A DNA stretch of 64,000 bases from Pseudevernia furfuracea (Eukaryota > Ascomycota > Lecanoromycetes > Lecanorales > Parmeliaceae), in assembly GCA_022315425.1 (NCBI GenBank), contig JAIUPT010000052.1, positions 1-64,000 on the forward strand. The letters run 5' to 3'. Shown one piece after another: positions 1 to 13,180 of the stretch. A program made the translations under genes and the position numbers. The notes under the pieces are model-generated. The model did no database searches. It saw only the letters and a list, made by a program, of their open reading frames with translations, and was not told where the DNA came from. The number at the start of each line of letters is the position of its first letter. Within the stretch, counting starts at the first letter, position 1.

Positions 1-645
1 ATCGATACACCCCACACCCCCACATCCAATCATTCTTGTCAATGCAGCAGTCACTGTCCAGTTGACATTGCCTGATGTCACTACTCAAGCCGTTCATTTG
101 TATTGCAGCTCATCCTAGCATCAGAAGCAGCAGCAGCAACAGTGGTGGCGTCCGGTGCACAGACCACCCATTAAACTTCCCAGAGCATTGTGGATGATGA
201 CTTGACTGATGGTGCTGACACATATGTGGACAGCTGGCAAGAGAACCCCTGTCTCCAGTGACTACAGTGTACGGGGTCCGCCCTCCACCACCACTGCTAG
301 GCAACAGACGCTTGGCGAGTGTGAGCACCCTTTGCTCACATCACTTCTCCTGGCAATGATGTATTAAGGTTGTACACAGCTGGTCCTCATGCTGCAGTGA
401 GCTGATGTCAATAGCGCGGAGGACTTGGTCTGTATGAAGGAATGGCTTGTGCTGTGCATATTCAGGCAGTCGGCCATTGTGACTACCTGTCGTTGTGCAT
501 GCAGCTGCTTGATGTCACTCTCGTGCAAACAGCAATCGCCTCCAGCAGAGTAACATGCATAAATCAAGAAGTGGTTGCAAGAATGTTGCATTGCAGGTGT
601 CTGGGCTCACATGTGTCAGCATGAGCTTTCCCAGCAGCTGCCGGG
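1..645. other. no gene recognised
   Basis: I see no conserved exon, promoter motif or long repeat here. Short open frames on both strands look like chance. The stretch may hold the 5' end of the glycosyltransferase gene that begins to be readable downstream. Confidence 0.4.
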
Positions 646-3600
646 GTGGCTGACAGGTCAGCTGGGCCTGATGGGGTTGGTCCCCAAGCAGGCTATGGGG
701 CTACACCAGTCCCAGCCTGCTTTAGTCCCCTGAACATGGCAGGTCCAGGAAAGCGCAGACTGCCGTGGGCAGGTCAGTGTTGCCACTGTAACCTTCTTTG
801 CATTCTGTTTGCTGCCCCCTCCCACACAGTAGTATCACCCTCGTCTGCTGTGCAACTCAGGACCTGTCAAGCAACATTTCATGTGAGAGTCATGGAATTG
901 CCGGTCTCTGCCTGTTATGCGCCAGCTCTTGCACATCCTCCATCTAAGACCAATTCAATGCATCCAGTGGTATTCATGAACCGCATGCATGATGTGTCCA
1001 AGCAACCATCATGATGTGGCGACAGAACAGGCATTGCAGCACAGTGTAAGCAACTCTTACATGACAGCACGCATTGTTGTGCAGTGCAGTTCTGGCGCAA
1101 ACACCAACTGGTTCATGACTGGCATGGTGCTGGGCCTGGGTGTCCATCACAACTGCTATGTGTGGTGCGAGCCACCCAATCGCTGAAGGGCTTGTCCACA
1201 GGAATCCTCATCTATGGCATCTGGGTATTAGTTGTTGAGGTCAGACTTTTGCCCTGCCCCGCCCTGCCCTGCCTGCCCTCCCTGCCCTGCCCTGCCCTGC
1301 CCTGCCCTGCCCGTGTTGTGCTGCAATACGCCAGGTTATGCTGTGCAAGCAGTGCCTTATTTGCATCACCGTCAAGTACACAAGCATACATGTTGGCAAA
1401 GTCAGTCATTCCATGTTCACCATCAGTTATTAATACTCACTTGTTGCACCACTGAGTCTGTTCTTCCTCAGGTGCTGGGAGCCACAACACTGATGCTGTA
1501 CGCCGTGCACTTGATGGTTCACGTGCGCAAGTTCGAGCGCCGTTTGTGCGCAAGCCCTTCAGCGTGCGTGTGGTGGTTCCTTGCTACAAGGAGGACATCG
1601 AGACTCTGGAAGAGACGGTGAGTGTGCCATCAAGGCTGCCAAGATTGCATGGATAGAGGCCAGGCCAATGCAGGTGACTAGCACCACACACCTTGCATCT
1701 GCTTTGCGCCTGCTGATTCATTCATTTTTAATTCTTTTTATACTACAGTCTGGGGTGTGGAGCCAGTTGTGACTGGGATTGTGTTGGAACAACATCTGCT
1801 GATTGCAATAAGGATCGTGGTATCAGGGGTCACTCAGGACTGTATGCTACCTGCCTTGATGGAAGGCATGTCTTGAATCAACTGTATGAATCAAGTGGTA
1901 GTGATATTATTGAAGGAATGAGTGAAGGAATGAGTGAATGCATGAGTGTACAGTTAAGTCAATGCAGACTGACAGCGGTGAGGTGTCCATTCAGAGATCT
2001 GCAGAGCAAGCGTTGACCAGCAGCAAACAATGTCATACTTGAGAACAGGGGCAGCGCAATGGCGCTAGCATGGTTGCTGTCCCCTGCCAGCTGCACGGTC
2101 TTCAAATCTTTTATGCTAAGCCTCATGACATTTGTGTCACATATTTACCTGCGTGGGATGAGGAAGTGGTGATGACGTGGGGAAGGAAAACAGGAACCTA
2201 TGCCTTTCCGTGTGAAGGGAAGAAAGTGTAGGGCGTGAGGTATGCTTCTCTGAGGGTGCTGTAATATGGGGGCTGACAAGACTGACACAGTAGTATATTT
2301 GGATGAAGATCTAATTAGTATGGTGATCCTGTCAGCCCCCATCACACAGCACCCACAGGAAGCACCCTCACTACACTGAACCTGGTCCTCCACTGCCTCC
2401 TACCCTCCAGCTTTTCCCATCTATCTCATTCACAGTGCATCATACATGGTTGTGCTTCAAGTGATATGTGTTTGTTTCTCACCACCTTCTTTCCTACCTC
2501 ATCGTCGTCAACAAGAGTCATTCAAAAGGTGTGAGCATCACAAGGTTGGATTGGTGTGACTGTCCGCAGTGCACATCTACCTGTGGGACGATGCGCTGAG
2601 ACCACAAAGAGGAATATATGGCGACAAAGCTTCCTCGTCCGCCGTCACTCTTCGACAGGAGCTCATAGACCGTGCTCTACAAGATCCACGGCATCCCAGT
2701 CATCAGGTCAGCGAGGGATAACGGGCAAGGGCGAGGCCAACGCCGCAAGTCTCTCGCGATCTTCTAACAGCTGCTCTGCGTAAGGTCATGGCAATAGACG
2801 CAGCCTCCAGCCTGAGATGAAGTGTAGCTGTATTTGATGCTGACCAGCGAGCGCACAGCCACTTCTTCACCGCGACCTATGCCTGGTGGATGCTGGGGAT
2901 GATGTGCAGTTGTGCAGTCACCACAGGTTTGATGCTGCCTTTCGCTTGCGTGGACTTGCCCTTTGCTGGCTACATATCGCTCTTTGCGACATTGCCCTTT
3001 GCCTGCCTATATTGCCTCTTGGACTGCCCCTTGGATTGTCAAATTCTGTCCCTACTGGCACATGGCTCTGCCATCAGTTGAGTAGCACACACTTGCTTTC
3101 TTTCATCTCTGAGCCTTGGAGTGAGCGTGTCAGCTGGTGCTGATGTTGTCTCGGCACTCACAGATCTGGACTTCACACTTCTCCTTTGCCTTTGTCCTTG
3201 TTCTGCCCAGTGGGGCGATGCCAAAGGCAGATGGCATGCAGGCACTGCATGGGCACGGCTGGCTTAGGACTGGATAACTGCACTTGCGAGCCGGGTGATG
3301 TGCAGCAGCATTCATGTGTTCATTACACAGCTGTCTTCCCTGATGTCACCAGATAGTGTGTACAGTCTTGAGTAGTGTCTGATTGCCTGTATGGACATGA
3401 TATCTGCAGCATCATCGCTGTCAACTCCAAGCGCTGAGACCTACACCAGACAACCTGCTGAAAGTGTGCGCCCCCACTGGTCTGATGGGCTGCCTTCAGG
3501 TTTTCAGAGGTGTGCATGGTCGAGCGATGTTTTCACCATGAGAACGCTGGGGTGGTTCTGGCTATTCCTGCAGCTGCCTACAATGTGATGGGGTTCATCA

Positions 3601-6600
3601 GCTGCGCTGGCACCAACTTTGTCATTCGCTCGCAGTGCCTTTGCTGAAGCATGGTATGGCTTCGCGGGTCTTTGTGCAGTCGCAAGCTTGTGCTGGCTCT
3701 GACAGCTGTGTGCGCCTTTGTGTGTAGTTGACAGCACAGACGGCAGTGCGTCTCAAGCTTGCTGTGTGGGTGCCTGTGTGCTGCCTTTGTGGGTAGTTGA
3801 CAGCGCAGACTGCAGTGGCGTTCTCAAAGCTGCTTTGTGGTGACTGTGTGCTGCCTGTGTGTCGTAGTTGACCAGCACAGACTGCAGTGCGGTTCTCGAA
3901 GCTTGCTTTGTGTTGAGTTGGCTGTTTGTGCTGCCTTTGTGCATGTGCTTCAGACAGCATGTGGTGTTCACAAAACGTGAAGACGTGCCTGCTCGTTGGC
4001 AGCCTTTTCCTGCGGATCTGTGTCTCTGAGTTGTGACCAGAATTGTGAGTCATCAGGCTGGCAGCTGCTGAGGCTCATCATGTGTGCCTGCCAGCAGCAT
4101 AGCCACTGGTCTCATCACATGCAATGCGCCAGCAGTTTCATGTTGCATGCTGTTGAGGCGGCTGCAAGTGCCGCAGCAGCACTTGACAGACGTGAGAATT
4201 GCCAGCTCTTCTCAAACGTGAAATGTAATCAAAAACGTCATCCTAAGACTCAGATACGTCTGTGATATTACAGTTGTCGAGTGAGATGTTGTACTAAGGT
4301 TAGCGTGTACGGCTTGCAGGCTACTTGCCGACCCTACCTTGACAGCGGACTATGCTCTGCATGGAGATGCGGCGCAAGGGTGTGAGGGGCATGTATGTGG
4401 AGGATGAGCTGGTGCGATGGGCTCTGCACGACAAAGTGCGAGCTGCTTTCGGTCAGAGTGTCACGTGGTGCAAGTCGCACCCTCACATGACACCACCCAC
4501 TCATCTGTCTATCTTCAACTGCACCTCCACTGTCTTCTCTTGCGCGCACTCCACGGTCGCTTCACACCACACACGCTCACTTTCTGTCTTCACACACTCC
4601 TTTTTTGTCTCATTCGTCTGGCTGTCACATATGTACCTTTGTGCAAGTGCTTGTTTGGATGTGTCCCCTCAGCCCTGCACACGTGACTGCAGGGACGGAA
4701 CAGCAGCAGGTAGCTTCACTGCCACTCCACAGGCGCTCATCAGCGGCAACCACTTTGATCCCAGCATCTCTAAGCCAAGCAGACTGCTCAATCTTGATGC
4801 ATGTCAATGTGGATTTGACGTCTGTCAGGTTGACATGTAGTCCTAACCATGTAATAGTCTACCTAATGTGCAGTTTAGCTTGAGTCTCGTACTAAATGAT
4901 GCAAGCCAAACTCAATGACTCTTCAGAAACCTATCATGTCAATCTTGCACTACATCCGCTGCATATGCACAGCAGTATGTGTTGCTCATGTCTGCAGTTC
5001 GTTCTGTGAAACACTGACATGAGACTGTCACTTGCCAGCTCGTATTTATCAAAGGCGCATGCTTGCACTTTTGTGGTCGTGAGCTGGGTGGAATGCAAAC
5101 TTTGCATCACAGGCTGTTCAGCTGCAACTTTGCCGTTGCCACTCGGACTCAGCATGTTCAACAGAAGATAGCACATCAATCTTCGCCTCCTAGTCTCAGC
5201 AGCTTTTTTGCCACATCATGTTACATGTTCACTGTGATTTTAAGTCAAAAGAGACATCAGATCAACAGCTGCTCTTTGACTAAATCCTGTTGCCCCTGAT
5301 AGACTGGTAATACAGATCCTGTGTGACCAGATGCTAATCATTGCAGCTGAGGCCCCACTGTTGCTCACACGGCTGCATGTCTGCAGCCATGGCAGATGCA
5401 GCACGCAGCAACACATGTTGGCTGTTTTCTCAGTGTCTTACTTGTGTCTTTAATTATTGGGGTGTCTGTAGCATGGGGTCCATACCAGATGCTGTTCAGC
5501 CGCAAGTCACTCTTTGCACCCGGCCTCACCACATCTTCTATTTTATACCGCATCTCTACATGTCCCCTGCTACATCTATCAAATGAGTCAGGGCCTGGCC
5601 ATCGCCCGACCTTCATAGGTCATGCTCATTCCGGTCAGCTTCATCTGGTTTGAGCAAGTTTCCAGCCGTGCTGACCCATGAGCGAGAGAGTGCTGGGCAT
5701 GCTCATTGCTACACAGCGACTCTCAGCTTCATCAATGGTCTATGTGAGGCCTGGCAGGCAACATCCTTCATGATCTGAGTAATGTTCAGTCAGCAACATT
5801 CGCACTCAGCTGATAGAATTGTGATCGTGCATCATGCATAAGTCTCTGATCCACCAAAGTCAGTCCACAGCCAATATGGAGAAGAGCAGACACTTGGTTT
5901 AATGACACCTTGACTGTATTTATTTGCGTGTGACGTGTGCTGTAGCATGATGCTGTGCATGCTATGCAGGTATGCAGAGTTTGCATTCAGCCTTGCTCGC
6001 AACTTGGGGACACGTGTGCCTTGGCAGGATGCAAGTTCTCGTTTGTGTGAAGTCACAAAGATCCTTATCCTGCTCTGACATGCATCTGTGGCAATTTTCC
6101 TTACCTTCAAGCGCTGCTGCATCCCAAGGCTGCATTTAGTGCACACCCAACTAGACTTGAATCAACTGACAGTGCTGTCGCAGGTCACACTGAATGCTGA
6201 GTGAGCACCAAGATTTCTGGTGTGGATGTATGCCAAGCAGCCACCGAGGCACTATAGGCTGCATGCGGCTGTTCCAATCTCGGTAGGCACTTGCTTACTA
6301 CTCACATCATGCTTATGCAGTCATCTATATGCTGCATGCTGCAACAAGTCAGCAGTCTCAGGTCAACTACTGGCATTGTTGCAGTGCAGACGGCACTTCG
6401 AGAGCTTTTGTTGTTCGTGCCTGATGCAACCCTAAGCACACCACACATGTTGAGCTATGTCTATGTGACCTGTGCACCTGCCACATTATCATGGACTCGA
6501 TCAACATGCTGCTAAGCTGTCATAACTTGCTAAAGGACTGCTGATGTTGAGGCGGTGTGGGCCAAGGGTGGTGGGAGGGGTTTGCCGAAGCTCCTCCTAC

Positions 6601-7592
6601 TTTCTGCAGACATGGGGTTTTTCCCGTTCTGCCAAGGACTATACTCCTTTTTCAAAGGATATACCCTTCTTCTCAGGGACTATTGCCTTTTGTGTGGCTG
6701 CTGTGTGATGTCAGCTATGTATATAGTGGTACATTGTACGTTTTTAGTGTGTGAGTGTGTGTTGTGACTTGCAGGTGGACTCCTGGCGCTGGTGGTGGCA
6801 AGAAGGGTGGCTGCTGGTTCAAGTCCGCAAGCCAGTCAGGATCTTCTGTTCATTCTGGTCTTTGCAATTGTCCTGACAGGTAATACATTGCCACCTTGCG
6901 GCCATGCCTTTTGCCAGTGCCCTTTTGTGATGTACCTAAAATGTGGCTCACATCATTGCAACTTGGCAGAATAGATAAAAGTAACTGGAAGTGACAGCTG
7001 GTGACAGCAATTTGCTGCCAATTTCCTCATCATATGTCTTATGTGGTGGATCATTTCCCATGTCCTTGCATGTCAGCAGCAGTGACGTGCATCAAGAGCA
7101 ATCACAGATCTATCACTCCACAGTAAAGTACTATGCAACAGCACTTCATTGAGATATGCTTTGGAAAGACCGATTAGTGCTGCCATACCTGAGCTGGACG
7201 CGTTGTTATAATGTTACTAATATTATTATGCTTGATGCTTTGCCAGTGACAATTGTATATGGTTCCTGATGGTAGCATGCTGGGGCAAGTTTGTAGGGCC
7301 ATTGGGGTTGTCCCTACATTGGTGCACTCTACCATGCCTGGCCCCATGGTTGTTGCTCTTCTACTCTATATTGCCCTTTGAGTTTCGAGGTCACACAGAG
7401 AGACAGTGGCTGTACCGCACCGGCAGGACTTTATTCAATGTCCTGTGCAATGTGGGGTTTTGTGATGTCATTTGGGGTCTTTGTTGCTGCGGTGGTGCTG
7501 GCGTTCATTGCTGGAGAAACAGCTTCAAGACTGAGGTTGTGAATGGCAGCAATCTGCATCTGACACCCAACCAAGTGTTCTCGGGTTTGTAG
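646..7592 (+). CDS. processive family-2 glycosyltransferase (chitin/hyaluronan/cellulose synthase-like), multi-exon, with frameshifts
   Basis: Likely an integral-membrane GT2 enzyme that adds sugars from a nucleotide-sugar donor to a growing cell-wall or matrix polysaccharide. The donor cannot be told. N-terminal membrane segments lie near 1090-1240. The catalytic domain opens at 1530-1618 with VVVPCYKEDIETLEETV. It continues with IYLWDDA near 2575 and the metal-binding FDADQ at 2834-2850, then LVDAGDDVQL at 2882-2912. GFISCAGTNFVIRSQ follows at 3590-3634, and EMRRKGVRGMYVEDELV with VRAAFGQSVTWCKSH at 4360-4480. Hydrophobic segments at 6835-6880 and 7269-7390 fit the C-terminal membrane helices. 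Odd points: reading frame changes inside the exons at about 1540, 2690, 2880 and 3635, and the family QxxRW motif reads QSVTW. The first and last exons are uncertain; the span covers the readable exons. Frameshifts may be sequencing errors or decay. Confidence 0.72.
1256..1312. repeat. CCCTG pentanucleotide microsatellite
   Basis: A run of imperfect CCCTG units in the intron just upstream of the first catalytic exon of the glycosyltransferase gene. Confidence 0.85.
2254..2354. repeat. imperfect inverted repeat, intronic hairpin (MITE-like)
   Basis: Two arms of 27 bases, 2254-2280 and 2328-2354, are inverted copies differing at about four positions, with a 47-base AT-rich spacer. The shared core is GGGGGCTGACA on one arm and TGTCAGCCCCC on the other. 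It lies in the intron between the glycosyltransferase exons at 1618 and 2556. It could be a small foldback transposon remnant; I see no target-site duplication clear enough to claim. Confidence 0.6.
3705..3955. repeat. minisatellite, about 70-base unit, more than three copies
   Basis: Imperfect tandem units share GTAGTTGACAGC, CAGACTGCAGTG and AAGCTTGCTTTGTG. They begin right after the glycosyltransferase exon ending near 3680 and fill much of the next intron. Confidence 0.8.
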
Positions 7593-8270
7593 AGTTTCCA
7601 ATTGCAGTATGTGAGATGCATTGTATCTAGTACATTTCACTTGACGGTGTATGCAGATGCTTGTAGGGCTGTCCTTGTTGAAGTCACGGTAAAGTAGATA
7701 TTGCAAGCATGCAGATCAGCTCAAGGGATTGTTCAAGGGCTTTGCAGCTTGGTGTTGGTATGCTGTTTTCTACTGTTTCCCAGCAGGATGCCAGGAGTGC
7801 TGAATATTGTTGCAATTGTCTGTTGAAGTATGTGCATATGAACTCAGTGGTGGTCAATGCACATGAGAAGCTGAGTATGATGAGGCAAGGCAGCTTGCAG
7901 TTTCTTTGCGAGTTTGTAGTAGTGAACGTTTTGAGCCAAAAGTATGTAGCGAGATATCTGCTTGGTCATGAAGTCATATGAATTTGCCTTGACGCCTGCA
8001 CAACCCATATTGCTAATCACCTCGCCATTGGCTTTTGGTAAACAGCTTACATTGCGCAGCGGAACCGACAGACAACCTAAGTGTATTAAGTGCAGCGGGA
8101 GATGAAACGGCATTAGTCAGAGGTAGCATTCACCAGTGCTTGGCTGTCGGTTCGCCACACAGAAAGCCATCCGTGTTGTGTTCCGAGAGTCCAGCGGCCG
8201 TTGTGACAAACCGCAGAAGCACTTGCAATAGTATTTGTCGTCTGTCTGCCATTGTCTTGCGCGGGCAATT
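7593..8270. other. intergenic, no gene recognised
   Basis: This lies between the glycosyltransferase C-terminus and the transit-peptide exon of the aldo/keto reductase. I recognise nothing conserved. It should hold the 3' UTR of the first gene and the promoter of the second, but I see no convincing TATA box. Confidence 0.4.
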
Positions 8271-8271
8271 C

Positions 8272-11200
8272 AAGATGACCGGCACCTGCAGCATGCCGCA
8301 AGTCAAACATCTCTGTGTGTTGCGAGGCGATGCGCGCACGTGCAACTGCAGACCCAGCGAAGTTTGCTAGTATGTAGATCTGCGGCACAGAAGCACACAA
8401 AAAGCAGCGCTTCAGACACGGCGAAATTAGGTCGCAGTGGTGAGCGCAGGCCTCTTACCACGTCGCGTTTCACAAGCCGCACGCTGTGCTACGTTGCAAC
8501 CATGTGATACTGGACCAGGCACATGTAATAGACTATGCACAGTCAAGGCAGCTTGATGAAGCTTGCTCGTGTCGATTGGTGACTGGTCCTACAGTTGTAT
8601 TCCTGATCAGGTTTGGAGTCAGCAGTTTGGGCATTGGCACCTGTGAGCTGGGCTGATCTGGTAACTTGCCAGATCGCTCAATATTGTCTGAGCAACACCT
8701 TCCACCCTGCAAAAGCACAATCCATGAAGCAACATATGACATTGTCACATGAGAAGGCGCTTTCACAACTGCTGTTTATTGTGTAGCTGGGGTATTGGGG
8801 ATATGGTCCACATATGGCAGGCCTGTAAAATGAAGCAGCCTACACAGCAACCCTGGCTACCAGCATGAAACTTTTGGGACACAGGTTAGCATCTGCTTTG
8901 TACTGTTTATGGCTGGTCATGTTCACACTCCGGCACTCATCACATAGCTGCCTTGTTTTGTGTCTTCTCCAGCTAAGCTACCATAGTGTGTGATCTAAAG
9001 TAACCTTGCTTGTTTCTTGCTGCAAGGACAGCCATACTGCTGGCATAGAACTTTTCACAGGCTCATTTCATGCTGTGTGCTATGCCCATCCTATTCCCCC
9101 TTTTTCTACCGGGAGGGGGTGGGGAGAGGCATGCAACACATGTCTCAATCAATACATGTTAAGTTGACTGTACTCTCTTTGCAAACATTGTCCTGTCATT
9201 GTAATCATCTGTGGATCAGCGTCCCTGCGCTGACAGATGCTGCCATTGTTTGCAGCTGAAATATATGGTTTTGGAAAGTCTGAGGAGTTTCTGAGTTTAT
9301 CAGGGCGTCAGGCACTCAAGACAAGGCAAAAAGTAGCAACCAACGTTTGCCGCTCTTCCCTGGAGGTTCACTTCCAACTCTGTGGTGGAGGCTTGCAAGG
9401 TGTGCGCTGTGGCAAAGGAACTGCAAAGCAGTCACATATGCTTGCTTGTCAGTATCATGCAGTGAGAGTGCCCGTCCAGCCAGTGTTGCAGCCGCATGCC
9501 TTCAGCCTCACAATTGGGTGCAGTCAATAGGGCATTTTTGTTCGAGTGTGAGATATCAACATATGTTTTGATCGAAGTTTAGCATGGTATGTGTCGTGAT
9601 GTGTCACAGGCTGATAGATGTGTTCAAAAGCTGACAGGAGGGCTGCAAGCTGCACACTCCTGATCTGTCCCCATGAAGTGTGTGGAACTAACTTGGGAAT
9701 TGATGGAAACTCCTGGAATATGCATGGCATGCCATCAATCTGTTGCTGGTCCAAGCTTGCATGTTTGTTGGACTGCCAATGCGTATGACTTGCAACCTTG
9801 TATGATCGTCTGCAGTACTGCCCAAAGCAGTTCAAACAGATTTTGGACGTGTTTGCCTTACACGCTCGTTGTATGGCTGTGGCTGCAGGCTAGCTTGGAC
9901 CGCCTGCAGATACCCAAACTGGCCCTTTACCAGATTCATTTCCCTGACAGCGTTCCTCAACGGCTTTGCCAACACAGCATTTGTGAGAGGCTTGGCGCAT
10001 TGCCAGCAGATGGGCTTGACAGATGCTGTGGGAGTGTCAAATTTCAATGAGAAGAGGCTCAGAGAGGCACATCAAACATTGCAGGCAGGTTATACTAAAC
10101 CAGCGAGCATGAGAACGCACATCTGTAGATCACATGTGGATGACTCACATGTATGCTGCGCACACTCGTTGCAGCATGAGTTGCAGCATGAGTCATGTGA
10201 ACCTTACAGACACTGACACTGGCAGCAAGCATGCTCAGGGCTGCCTTGGACAGGCAAAGTCAGTGCGTATGTCGTGTCTGAAGCCAGGCATTTGCTGCAT
10301 GGTGCAATGACTGCTCTCTGCCTATCACCGAAAGCCATGTTACAAGTTCACCAACTGATGACGTCATGTAACTCCACTGGTAGCCATCACCACCCAGGTA
10401 GCGTGCATGCTCACCTGTTGGTCACACTGTGACTAAAGCGTATGCACTGTCATATACACTGTCACAGTCCCCTGCATGTGTCTTTAGTCACCGAGTTGTG
10501 GAGCAGATGTACCTTGATGTCAGGCAGCTGGCATGTTGGGACTTTTCCTGGCATGAGCCCAGCTCACCAAACTTCATGTTCTGAAGGCTCTTTATTGCCT
10601 TGCGCAGTATCTTTCTCTCATCCGTCTTTCTACGTGGTGCAGCGACATTTGAAGGATCTGCTGATGAACTGGCTTGCCACAGTCGAGTTCTGTTGCTTGT
10701 TTCTGGGAAAGGAAGCATCTGATTAGCACCCCTGTTGCCCACTGTACCCACGAAGTGATTTCTGATGCAGGATCTAGGGGGTTTTCAGCTGGCCTCAAAT
10801 CAAGTGCAGTACAGCCTGTTGTACAGAGAGACCAGAGAAATGGTGTCCTCAAGGCTTGTCAAGAGCTGGGGGTAACCCTCATAGCCTACTCACCCCTCTG
10901 TCAAGGCCTACTCACAGGTAACTTTGTCTCGTTGTTGCCGACGAATGTACAGCCACACAAGTTGCTGCGGAAAGCAAGTTTGCATTGACTACACAGCGTC
11001 AAGCAGGTCATGCATACTTTAAAAGCTCCTTTGCTCCCAGAGGTGTATGTATAATGTGTGACATGCTGTCTTGCAGCTGGAGCATACAGGCTCGGTCACA
11101 TGCTTGCACTTGTCTTGTCACCATACTGCAAGCATCACAGGCGGTCATGCACTGACTGGCTTGTCATAGTGGCATCAATGCAAAACCAGAGCGGACATTT

Positions 11201-11858
11201 ATCGAAGTTCCTGATTCCTGTGCAGCTGTAGAAGATTCACTTTGATGACTGCAAGTGCGTGAACAGGACTGGTCTGTGTAGCAAATATGATGGAAATAAT
11301 ACCCAAAAAGGAGCAGAGTGTGCTGTTCACCAAGACCAAAGCGCAAGATGTTCAGCCTCTGATACGATTGATGCGGGAAGTAGGGCAGAAGCATGGTGGC
11401 AAAACTCCTGCTCAGGTGGCAATCAATTGGTGCATATGCAAAGGAACCCTGCCAATTCCAGGTAGGGTTGATGAATTGCAGACAAAGCGTCCATGTGTAT
11501 GTTGCAGCAGCGCTCATCTGCACACCAGTTTGACCTGTGATTGGCTGAAAGTATCAGCTGAAGCAGGTGTCATGTTTGTCTATAGCGGGAGTAGCAATTG
11601 ACAAACATGCACATTTGTCAAGCTTTCTGTATACTCCTCATTTCATCAATATGTGGTCATCAGCAGCAGTCACTGGCTTGTTGTGTTCCTGGGTGGTATG
11701 ATGTGCGTGAAATTATGATGCAGGTGCAAAGGATGCCAAGCAGGCTGAAGAACAGCTGGTGCTCTGGGGTGGCGCTTGACACAAGCATGAATGCAGAGCG
11801 CTGGAAGCAACTGCAGACAGGGTGTCAAGAAATGATGTTGCGTTTGGGATGCCTTTGA
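8272..11858 (+). CDS. aldo/keto reductase, plastid-targeted type (At1g06690-like)
   Basis: NAD(P)H-dependent oxidoreductase of the aldo/keto reductase superfamily, closest by motif order to the uncharacterised chloroplast reductases of plants. A Ser/Arg-rich N-terminal exon (8272-8450) looks like a transit peptide and ends in KLGRSG. GVSSLGIGT follows at 8612-8640. At 9250-9412 are AAEIYGFGKSEEFLS, with the catalytic Tyr in YGFGKSEE, and FAALPWRFTSNSVVEACK. The chain continues with ASLDRLQIPKLALYQIHFP at 9891-9950, AVGVSNFNEKRLREAH at 10024-10072, VQYSLLYR and NGVLKACQELGVTLIAYSP at 10803-10900, HGGKTPAQVAINWCICKG at 11392-11450, and AKDAKQAEEQLVLWGGA at 11728-11778. All core AKR blocks are present in order. 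Frame changes occur near 8290, 9345, 9955, 10840 and 11770. The start codon is not certain, and the stop is taken in the frame after the last shift. Confidence 0.82.
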
Positions 11859-12141
11859 GCAGTGGTGATGAGCAATGTTGTACCACTGAGGCCTCAAACT
11901 GAAACAGTAATTGTTAGATTGTATTGTATCTTCTTTAGGCTTGTATTGTATTGTCCAGTAGTAGATTTTGCTTGGTGTGTCTGCTTGTGAACTGCACGCC
12001 GCCTGTCCTATTTATGCATCCAGCTTCTGTAGGCAGACATGCTCATGCATCAGATGTTCACCTAATATTTGGTGATCATTGCACTGAGTGTGGTCTACTG
12101 GCACTCGCCATGTCAGCACACACCTCTTGGGTGGCAATAGC

Positions 12142-12220
12142 GTCTCGTGTTAGTGCATGTTGGCTCACAGGACTAGGGTTTCGGGCACACCTAGTAGATA
12201 CCTGGCACAGTTAGCTGGAA
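12142..12220 (-). repeat. dispersed repeat family 2, copy 1
   Basis: On the minus strand this reads TTCCAGCTAA, then GGTATCTACTAGGTGTGCC, ACCCTAGTCCTGTGAGCC and ATGCACTAACACGAGAC. The same blocks in the same order occur at 56863-56937 and 59958-60030 on the plus strand. It lies between genes. Confidence 0.7.
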
Positions 12221-12229
12221 AGCCTGTAA

Positions 12230-12253
12230 ATTATTATTATTATTATTATTATT
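12230..12253. repeat. TTA/TAA trinucleotide microsatellite
   Basis: About eight uninterrupted ATT units. Confidence 0.9.
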
Positions 12254-13180
12254 GAAGACCAATGCCGGCCTGAAGCAGCTCTCAGGAAGCACAGTGTACT
12301 GACAACAGTGACAGCATCTTATTTGGAATTTGCAGCAGATGCAACCAACTTGACAATGGCAAAGAGCAGCAATTGCCAGACAAAAGACGATGCAATGTGG
12401 GATTGAAGGCGCAACACACAGAGCAATCAACCCAGGCGGACTGTTGTCAAGCTTTTGAGTCCAGGTGACCCAAGTGTGCCTCATCATGCAGAGGAATACA
12501 GTGTCTGCACAGCACATGAGCTTGCAAGGGTCACTACTAGCACATAGTGAGGAGTGCATGCAAGCACCTAAGTATGCTTCACCCTCCACAGCATGTGGCG
12601 GAGTTGACATCATGGAGGCTCTTTGAAACACTTGATTACCTTTTTGTCTTGCAATTCAACGTACTTGCTCAGAGTCTTGCCTGTCACGTACTTGCAACAA
12701 AGATGCAGTTGTTAGCTGCACTTCACACTTTCATCGAGTCAGAGAGACATTAGTCAAGCTATTACAATGCAACAAGTCTGATCACATATAGAAGAAGACA
12801 AAGGTCAATCAAGAAGGCATAACAAGACTTGGGACAAACTTGAAACTTACATGTGTTGCATTGTCGCGCAGACCGCTGTCAGAAGTTTGGGCCTGTGTCG
12901 TCAGCACCCATCAAGGTGGTGAGACTTGGTGTGGAGGCAATGTCGTGGAATTAGCGCACCAATCTGCTGTCTCACGACCACAGAGAAGGAAGCTTTGTGA
13001 CGCTTGGCCAGCGATGAGGCAGCAGGTTTGAGAGACAGTAAAAACACCGATCGCTGTGATGGAATTGCTCGTCTTGTCCAAACTTTGCTGAGATCACTGC
13101 GATAGTGAATCAGCACTTTACAGTTTCTAAACACTTGATTCGAAGTAACAATAAAATACTGTACAATTAATAGCTTGAAC

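Larger units (their letters stand above)
11859..13180. other. intergenic, repeats only
   Basis: No conserved exon seen. The stretch holds a TTA microsatellite and one reverse-strand copy of dispersed family 2, listed separately. Open frames on both strands at 12840-13210 are unrecognised and conflict with one another. Confidence 0.4.
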
